A stretch of 64,000 nt of DNA from CAWAVN01 sp963844315 (GTDB taxonomy: Bacteria; Planctomycetota; Planctomycetia; Planctomycetales; Planctomycetaceae): assembly GCA_963844315.1 (NCBI GenBank), contig CAWJOC010000020.1:124001-188000 (forward strand), in the 5' to 3' direction. Within the stretch, counting starts at the first letter, position 1, and each line of letters starts with the position of its first letter. Below the pieces are notes generated by a model, which worked only from the letters and a program-made list of their open reading frames with translations, did not search any database and was not told the DNA's origin. Below, one piece after another: positions 57,201-64,000 of the stretch. Made by a program: the position numbers and the translations under genes.

Positions 57201-60200
57201 CAGCACGGCCCTGGGGATGGTCAACACGACGGCGAATGTCACGTTGACTTCAACCGACGGAATTACCACCGAGCCTGGAGTCAGTGTGGGAACTCATGTC
57301 CAAGCAGCGGCGTTGACGATCAATGGAAACCTGAGTCCTGGTGGGTCGCCGGGGCAGTTCATCGCCCAGTCGAATCTGAATCTTATGGGTGGTTTTGAAC
57401 TCGAGGTCAACGGTTTGAACACGGCGGGAAGCGACTACGATCAAGTCGTGGTGATGGGTGGGGTCCATATCGACACGGCGGCGATCTTAAGCACTTCCGG
57501 CATCATTACGGGCACGGCGTTGAACGATGTTATCACAATGATCAGTAACGACGGAGCCGACCTCGTTACGGGTCAATTTAGCAATCTGACCGATGGGGCC
57601 ACTTTGAACATCAACGGCGAAGACTTCCGCATCTTTTACAACGGCGGTGATGGGAATGATGTGGTGCTCGTCGCGGATCACGTCGTCACTGCGGTCTATG
57701 TGAACGACGATTTCACGAGCCTGTCTGCCGGTACGTTCATTGCCGACGCCGACCCCCATGCAACTGGCGATCAGGTGGCGATTTTCGGCGTCTCGGCTTA
57801 AGCCACCATCCAAGCAGGCGTGGATGCTGTTAACGACGGGGGGACGGTCTTCATCACCAACGAGACTGCCTTGCCCGGCACCTACATGGAAAACGTCAAC
57901 ATTAACAAAAACGTGATGATCGACGGCACAGCAGACGACCCCTTGGCGGTTGTGGTGGATGGGGACGCCGCTGGCAGCGTATTTACGATCGGAGCCACGT
58001 TTACGGTCACCCTGGATTCGATCACCCTTCAAAACGGCTTGGCCGCGAATGGTGGGGGGATCAACAATTCGGGCAATGTGACCATCACCAACAGCGTGGT
58101 GCGGAACAACTCCGCGAGCGAAGGCGGCGGGGGGATCTCCAATGATGGGACGGTGACGATTCAAGACGGGACGATGATCACCTCAAACTCCGCCTCAGAC
58201 GATGGCGGCGGGATCCGCAATCAGGGTGCGTTGATGGTGAACGGCTCCAACATCAACTCCAATGCCGCGACCAATGATGGCGGAGGGATTTACAATGCCA
58301 CGGGCGGGACAGCAACGGTAGAAGGCGGGGCGATGATCACGGGCAACTTCGCCGGCGAAGATGGGGGAGGGTTCTACAATTTCGTTGCCTCGGCGACGAT
58401 TCAAGGCGGGGCGATGATCACGGGCAACTCGGCGTCCACGCTTGGCGGCGGGATCAAAAACGTCGGCAGCACGTTGATCGTGGACAACTCCACCGTGGGC
58501 GGCAACACCGCGGCACGCGGCGGGGGGATCTCCAATAGCGGTACGGTGACGATTCAAGGCGGGTCGATAATCACCTCAAACTCCGCCTCGGATGAGGGCG
58601 GCGGGATCGTCAATTTCGGCACGGCGACGATTCAAGGCGGGACGATGATCACCTCAAATTCCGTGAGTGAAAACGGCGGGGGGATCTTCAATAGTCTTTC
58701 CGCCACTCTCATCGTGGATAACTCCGCCGTGGGCAGCAACACCGCGGCACGCGGCGGCGGAATCTACAATCAGCGGCGCGGCGACGGTTCAAGACGGGAC
58801 GATGATTACCTCAAACTCCGCCTTTTCCGGCGGCGGGATCTTTAATGCTTTGAACCGCACCCTCATCGTGGATGACTCGACCGTGGGCAGCAACTCCGCC
58901 ACATTCGGGGGCGGAATCAACAATAGTGGCACGGCGACGATTGAGGGCGGGGCGATGATTACCTCAAACACCGCCTCACTCGGCGGCGGAATCTTCAACT
59001 CCGGATCTTCGTCACTGTTGATGGTCGATAACTCCACAGTAGAAACCAACACCGCCAACAACAACGGCGGCGGGATCTACAATGCCGGCGGCGCAGCGAT
59101 CATCGAAGGCAGTTCCCAGATCACTGGAAACTCTGCCGCGGTCAATGGGGGCGGGATCTACACCGCCAGCCTATTGACCATCGACTATGCGACGATCGAT
59201 TCCAACACCGCCAGTGGTGATGAGAGGAAGCAGGGCGGCGGCGGGATCTTCAATGACGGCGGCACCCTCAACATCGGCTTGACGTCCGCCGTGACAATCT
59301 CCAACAACATCGCCAACGGTGAATTCGGCAACGGCGGCGGGATCCATAGCGACGGCAGCGTGGCGATTGAATCCGGTTCGATCATCACGGGAAACTCGGC
59401 GGTGTCAGGCGGCGGGATCGCCAACAGCAGCACGGGCACGTTAACCTTGGTCGGCTCCACCGTCAGCCTGAACACTGCGTCAAATCAGGGTGGAGGGATT
59501 TTCAATCTCGGATCGGCAACGATCCAGGGCGGATCGTTCGTCACCGGAAACTCCGCGGCCAATGAGGGAGGCGGAATCTTCAATGACTCCGCAGCCACGT
59601 TGATCGTTGCGGACTCCACGATTTCCGATAACACGGCGGGAGCGGGTGGGGGAATTGCCAATGAAGGAGCCTTGACGCTCACAACGGGCACCACCCTCGT
59701 GAATGGGACGATCGACGATGACGGGGTTCCTGGAAACAACAGTGCCGGCACGGTGACGGTGCAAAGCGGAGCGACCTTGGGCGGGACGGGAATTATCGAT
59801 GCGCCGGTGAACGTCGAAAGCGGCGGCACCGTGGCTCCGGAACCAGTCCAGGCATCCTTAACGTCGGCAATACCCACTTCATGGCCGGTTCCAATTTCGA
59901 CGTGGAGATCGCCGGCCTCTCCGATCCCTTTCCCATCGCCGGGACCGACTACGATCAACTCAACGTTACGGGCACGGTGACCATCAATAGCACAGCGAAC
60001 CTCAATCTCTTCGACAACCTCGCCGGCGACAACAACGCGACCATCGGCGATAGGCTGGTCCTGATCAACAACGACTCGGACGATGCGGTCCTGGGCCACT
60101 TTGGCCCGTTGTTCCTTGATGGCGTCCAAGTCACGACTGGCGATCTGGCCGATAACGAAGTCAACAACGGCGACGCCTTCACCTTTGATGGGGACACCTG

Positions 60201-63200
60201 GCGGATCTTCTACGACGGCGGCGACGGCAACGACATGGTGATGGTCATGGTGTCTGCCGATGCCCCGGTCATTTACGTCAATGACGACTTCACCGGTGCC
60301 AACGGTACGCTCATCCTGGACGCCGACGCTAACACGGCAGGCGATCAGGCGGCCATCATCGGCGTGAATGCCTTCGATACGATTCAGGAAGCCGTGGATG
60401 CGGTCGACGATGGCGGGACGGTTGCGATCACCGATGACATCAACGGCCCCACAATGAGTCCGAATGCCGTCGCCGCGAATGACGGCCCCGGAATGTACGT
60501 CGAAAACGTCGTGATCAACAAGAATGTGACCGTGCAAAGCACGGAAGGCGACGCCGCGGCGGTGATTGTGGACGGCAATGACGCGGGCAGCGTGTTCACG
60601 ATTGGTTCTACTTTCGCGGTCAGCCTGGATTCCCTCACCATCCAGAACGGCTCCGCGAGCGAAGGGGCCGGGATCAACAACCAAGGCGACCTGACAGTCA
60701 CTGGCAGCATCATTCAAAACAACACGGCCAGCAGCAATGGCGGCAGAATCTTCAATAACACCGGGTCAGTGACTATTCAGAGCGGATCGATGATCACCAC
60801 AAACACGACCGCAGGATCCGGCGGCGGGATCTATAACGAGGCCGGCACGTTGACCGTGGATAATTCCACCATCGGCGGCAACACCGCCAGCGGCACGAGT
60901 GGTACTAACGGCGGCGGCGGGGTTTTCAATAACACCGGGACAGTGACGATTCGGGGCGGTTCGATGATCACTTCAAACTCCGTGGCCAACGTGGGCGGCG
61001 GCATCTTAAATCAGGGCACGTTGACCGTGAACGCCTCCACCATCGGCTCCAATACCGCGGCCGCCGGCGGTGGGATCGCAAACAATTCTTTAGGGACCGC
61101 GACGATTGAAGGTGGGACCACGATCACCGGCAATTCCGCCGCCGGTGATTTCCCCATTGAAGGCGGCGGCGGGATCTTTAACGACGGATCCATGACAGTG
61201 AATGGCTCCACGGTCGCCAACAATACTGCGATGAATGGCGCGGGAATTTTCAATTCCATGGATGCCACGCTTACGATTGAAGCGGGGTCAACGATCCTCG
61301 GCAATACCGCCGCAGCCGATGGCGGCGGGATCTATAATGATGCGGGCACGGTCTCTGTCAGCAGTGCCGACGTTCTCAATAACACTGCCAACCTATCTGG
61401 CGGCGGGCTTTGGAACGGCACGGGTACGATGACCATTGACGGCGTCACGATCGACGGCAACACCGCCAGCGGCGATGGAGCCGCCGATGGCGGCGGCGGG
61501 ATCTTCAACAACGGCGGCAGTGTCTCACTCTCCTCAACCGTCAATGTGACGAACAACATCGCCGACGGCGATCAAGGTTCGGGCGGCGGGATCTTCAATC
61601 ACACCGGCGGGACGATCACCGCGAATGGAACGACCATCACCGGAAACACGGCCAACCGCGCGGGCGGCGGAATCGAAGACAATTCCGGTGCGGGCTTGGG
61701 AATCATGCTCACCAATGTCACGCTCGATAATAACGTCGCCACAAGGCGGCGGGGTGATGGGTTCCCCAGGCAACGGCGGCGGTCTGCACGTCACCGGAGC
61801 GGGCGACATCTCCATCACCGGCGGAACGATCAACGGCAACAGCGCGGCGGAAGAAGGCGGCGGGCTTTGGAACGGCACCGGCACGATGACCATTGCTGGC
61901 GTCACCATCGATGGCAACACCGCCAGTGGCAATAGTGCCGATCAAGCGGGCGGCGGCCTCTTCAATTCGGGCGGAACGGTCAATATTAGCCAGTCCGTGA
62001 TTTCGGATAACCGCGGACGCGAACAGCGGCGGAATCTTCAATGCGACGGGGGGAGCCATCACGCTGGATGCGAGCACCATGGCCGACAACCTCGCCTTCT
62101 CTGAAGGCGGCGGTGTTTACAATCAAGGAAGTTTCACCGCAACGAATAGCACGATTTCCCGCAACCGCTCGCTTGGCGACGGTGCCGGGATATACAACGA
62201 GGGGATGTTGGAATTGACGCAGGTCACCATCAGCCGCAATGGGCAATTCTTTGCCGATATGGGAGGTGGGGGGATCTATAACGTCGGCGATGCCGTTATC
62301 AGCAACTCGACTATTACGATCAATACCGGCCTTTTCGGCGGTTTGGGCAACGATGCGATGGGTACGGTCATCTTGACCAGCACGATCATTGCAGGCAACT
62401 TTTTTATTGGGTTCGTCGCCCCTCGTTCCCCCAGTCCCGATGTGGTCGGGGCAATCGATCCTTCGAGTTCCTTCAATTTGATTGGTAATGGATCGAGCTT
62501 GACGGGGATTATGAACGGCGTGAACAACAACATCATCGGAACCGCCTCGAATCCAATTGATCCCCGACTCCGTCCGATCTCCGACAATGGCGGTCCCACG
62601 CTCACGCATGCCCTCCTGCCGGACAGCCCCGCCCTCAATGCGGGCGACAACCCGCTGGATTTGGACTTCGATCAACGCGGCACGCCGTTTGTGCGGGAGT
62701 TTGGCAGCGGGATTGATCCGAACCAAACCGATATTGGCGCCTTCGAACTGCAATCGGCCAATGACGGCGGCAACGCGATTGTCGCCACCGCCCCTAGAGG
62801 ACCAGGTGCGCCGGGCGTTGTCACTGTCATCAATGCGATCACGCAGGAAGAGCTGTTCACGTTTGAGCCTTACCCGGATTCTAGGGCGGCGTTCGCCGTG
62901 GCGGTGGGCGATGTCAACGGTGACATGACCCCGGACATCATCACCGCGGCAGGTCCAGGCGGTGGGCCACACATCAAGGTCATTGATGGACAGACCCAAG
63001 CTGAACTCTATAGCTTTTTCGCCTTCGATCCGGCCTTTGGCGGTGGCGCCTATGTGGCCTCGGCGGATCTCAACGGCGATGACAGGGCGGAGATCATCGT
63101 GGGAGCCGACGGCGGAGGCGGGCCGAGAATCCAAGTCTACAGCGGAGCCGACGGCACGGAATTGTTGAGCTTCTTTGGGTTTGACTCGAGTTTTTCGGGG

Positions 63201-64000
63201 GGAGTGCGTCTGGCGGCGGGCGATGTCTCCGGCGATGGTACGCCCGATATCATTGTCGCGGCCGGTCCCGGTGGCGGGCCGCACGTCCGCATCTTCAATG
63301 GCCAAAGCGGTGATCAAATCACCGGTCCCTTGGGCAGCTTTTATGCGTTTGAGGACTCCTCCTTCGGTGGCGGATTGTTCATAGCGGCGGGTGATGTCAA
63401 CGGCGATGGCCGCATCGACGTGATCACCTCGGCGGGAAGCGGCGGCGGTCCGCGGATCCGGATCTTTGATAGCATGACTGGGGACCAGCTCGCCGGTCCG
63501 GTTGGGAGCTTTTTTGCCTACGCTCCGGGCTATACCGGCGGAGTCCGCGTGGCGGCTAGCGACATTACCGGCGATGGCCGGGCCGACATCATCACCACCC
63601 CCGGCCCCACGGGAGGCCCGCACTTAAGAGCCTTCGACGCGGCGAGCACAGGAATGGCTCCCCAGGAAATCCGTAGCGTGTTTGTCGAGGATCCCACCTT
63701 TACCGGAGGCATCTTTGTCGCCGCGAGCACGGAATTAGAAAGTCCTGTTTCGACTTTGCAACTGGCCGAGGACTTTGCTCCCATTGAGGAGGCGAACTCG
63801 CTGGTTCTGTCCGAAGTCGAGCCGATTTTCGATGCGGCGCCGGCTCGTCTGGAAGAGGCGGGATTGCCATCGAACATCGCGGATAGGCTCTCGGCATTAA
63901 CGATCGCGATTGCGGACCTGCCCAGTGACCGTTTAGGTGAAGCGTTGCCTGGCCGGATCGTGCTGGATGTCACTGCGGCGGGCCAAGGCTGGTTCATTGA
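54250..64000 (+). CDS. Giant LEPR-xLL surface protein with Pmp-like and FG-GAP-like repeats (continues past the window)
   Basis: More than 3,200 codons. The leader has AEVLEDRTLLSV. Modules in order: filamentous-haemagglutinin-like strands (about 54400-56040), a short beta-propeller-like region (56130-56800), more strands and an SPG-rich unit (57300-57700). Next come two Pmp-like blocks rich in GGGI(F/Y)N and ITSNSAS (58040-59800 and 60620-62290). FG-GAP/VCBS-like repeats follow, with GDVNGDMTPDIITAAGPGGG (about 62870-63700), and a DVTAAGQGWFI tail at the edge. Stops lie in frame at 56407 (TGA) and 57799 (TAA). Shifts are needed near 58773, 59839, 61745 and 62010. It is probably a secreted adhesin or matrix protein; the breaks may be errors or decay. 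Confidence 0.75.
57690..58060 (+). repeat. First copy of an internal duplication inside the giant gene
   Basis: This copy encodes YVNDDFTSLSAGTFIADAD, then ATIQAGVDAVNDGGTVFITN and MENVNINKNVMIDGT up to GSVFTIGATFTVTLDSITLQ. The second copy at about 60270-60640 has the same order (YVNDDFTGANG, DTIQEAVDAVDDGGTV, VENVVINKNVTVQST, GSVFTIGSTFAVSLDSLTIQ). Each copy introduces a Pmp-like repeat block, so the whole unit of about 2.5 kb seems to have been duplicated. Confidence 0.75.
60270..60640 (+). repeat. Second copy of an internal duplication inside the giant gene
   Basis: This copy matches the 57690-58060 unit in order and motif (DDFT, TIQ-x-x-VDAV-x-DGGTV, INKNV, GSVFTIG-x-TF). It differs by an insert of about 20 residues after DDINGPTMSPNA. 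The divergence shows that the duplication is not recent. Confidence 0.75.

Noticed and set aside
58040..62290. Possible CRISPR-like array because of repeated GGCGGCGGGATCTTCAA-type strings
   Set aside because: Repeats are codon-phased, variable in length and translate into GGGIFN units in one protein frame; spacing is irregular.
61986..63623. 545-codon minus-strand open frame
   Set aside because: It is antisense to the FG-GAP-like repeats of the giant gene; its Arg/Asp-rich, repetitive translation mirrors the repeats and has no fold signature.

Overview
The window most likely comes from a planctomycete. Five large genes carry an N-terminal LEPR-xLL-type motif (LENRTLLS, LEQRTLLS, LEDRLLLS, LEQRVLLS, LEDRTLLS), which is characteristic of planctomycete surface and secreted proteins. 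A long 'GGCACAGACATTCCTG' palindrome of a kind common between planctomycete genes lies at 13186-13250. An EpsI-like exosortase accessory protein sits next to an exopolysaccharide (EPS) locus. Taxonomy is inferred from these features, not from a marker gene.

Layout. (1) 1-34162 is an EPS/cell-surface glycan locus. It opens with the tail of a tyrosine-autokinase-like protein, an EpsI-like protein and the phosphoglycosyl transferase that starts the repeat unit (plus strand). A NarL-type response regulator follows. A minus-strand operon (10099 to 3438) encodes HldE, an ABC-2 glycan exporter (permease plus Wzt-like ATPase), two methyltransferases and a glycosyltransferase. A secreted beta-helix protein (plus strand) separates it from a second minus-strand operon (28483 to 13270). 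That operon encodes an O-antigen-ligase-like protein, six glycosyltransferases, a GDP-mannose-6-dehydrogenase-like enzyme, a CapK-like AMP ligase, an asparagine-synthase-like protein, a membrane EEP hydrolase, a methyltransferase and a deacetylase-like protein. Many of these genes overlap by 1-11 bases. A three-part glycosyltransferase fusion (plus) and a Wza-like outer-membrane lipoprotein with two small secreted proteins (minus) close the locus. (2) 34367-43746 holds secreted proteins: a zinc metalloprotease with Calx-beta modules, a vanadium-haloperoxidase/PAP2 protein with RTX repeats, an EEP-family nuclease-like protein, and a PQQ-type beta-propeller with EF-hands. (3) 44471-53852 is an accessory zone: two stand-alone receiver proteins, an IS1380-like transposase, a secreted metallopeptidase, and an MFS transporter-SDR-dehydrogenase E1 operon cut off by a decayed ISAs1 element. 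(4) 54250 to the window end is a giant surface protein with FHA-like, Pmp-like GGGI(F/Y)N and FG-GAP-like repeats, continuing past the edge.

Sequence quality. At least fourteen otherwise intact genes need one-base frame corrections. Many fall in homopolymers, and the corrected products have sensible lengths (for example, the two receivers both become 133 aa). This looks more like residual read error than mass pseudogenisation. A few in-frame stops (56407, 57799, and two in the ISAs1 transposase) are not homopolymer events. Genes crossing such breaks are given with their full restored span. No rRNA, tRNA or CRISPR array was seen by eye.
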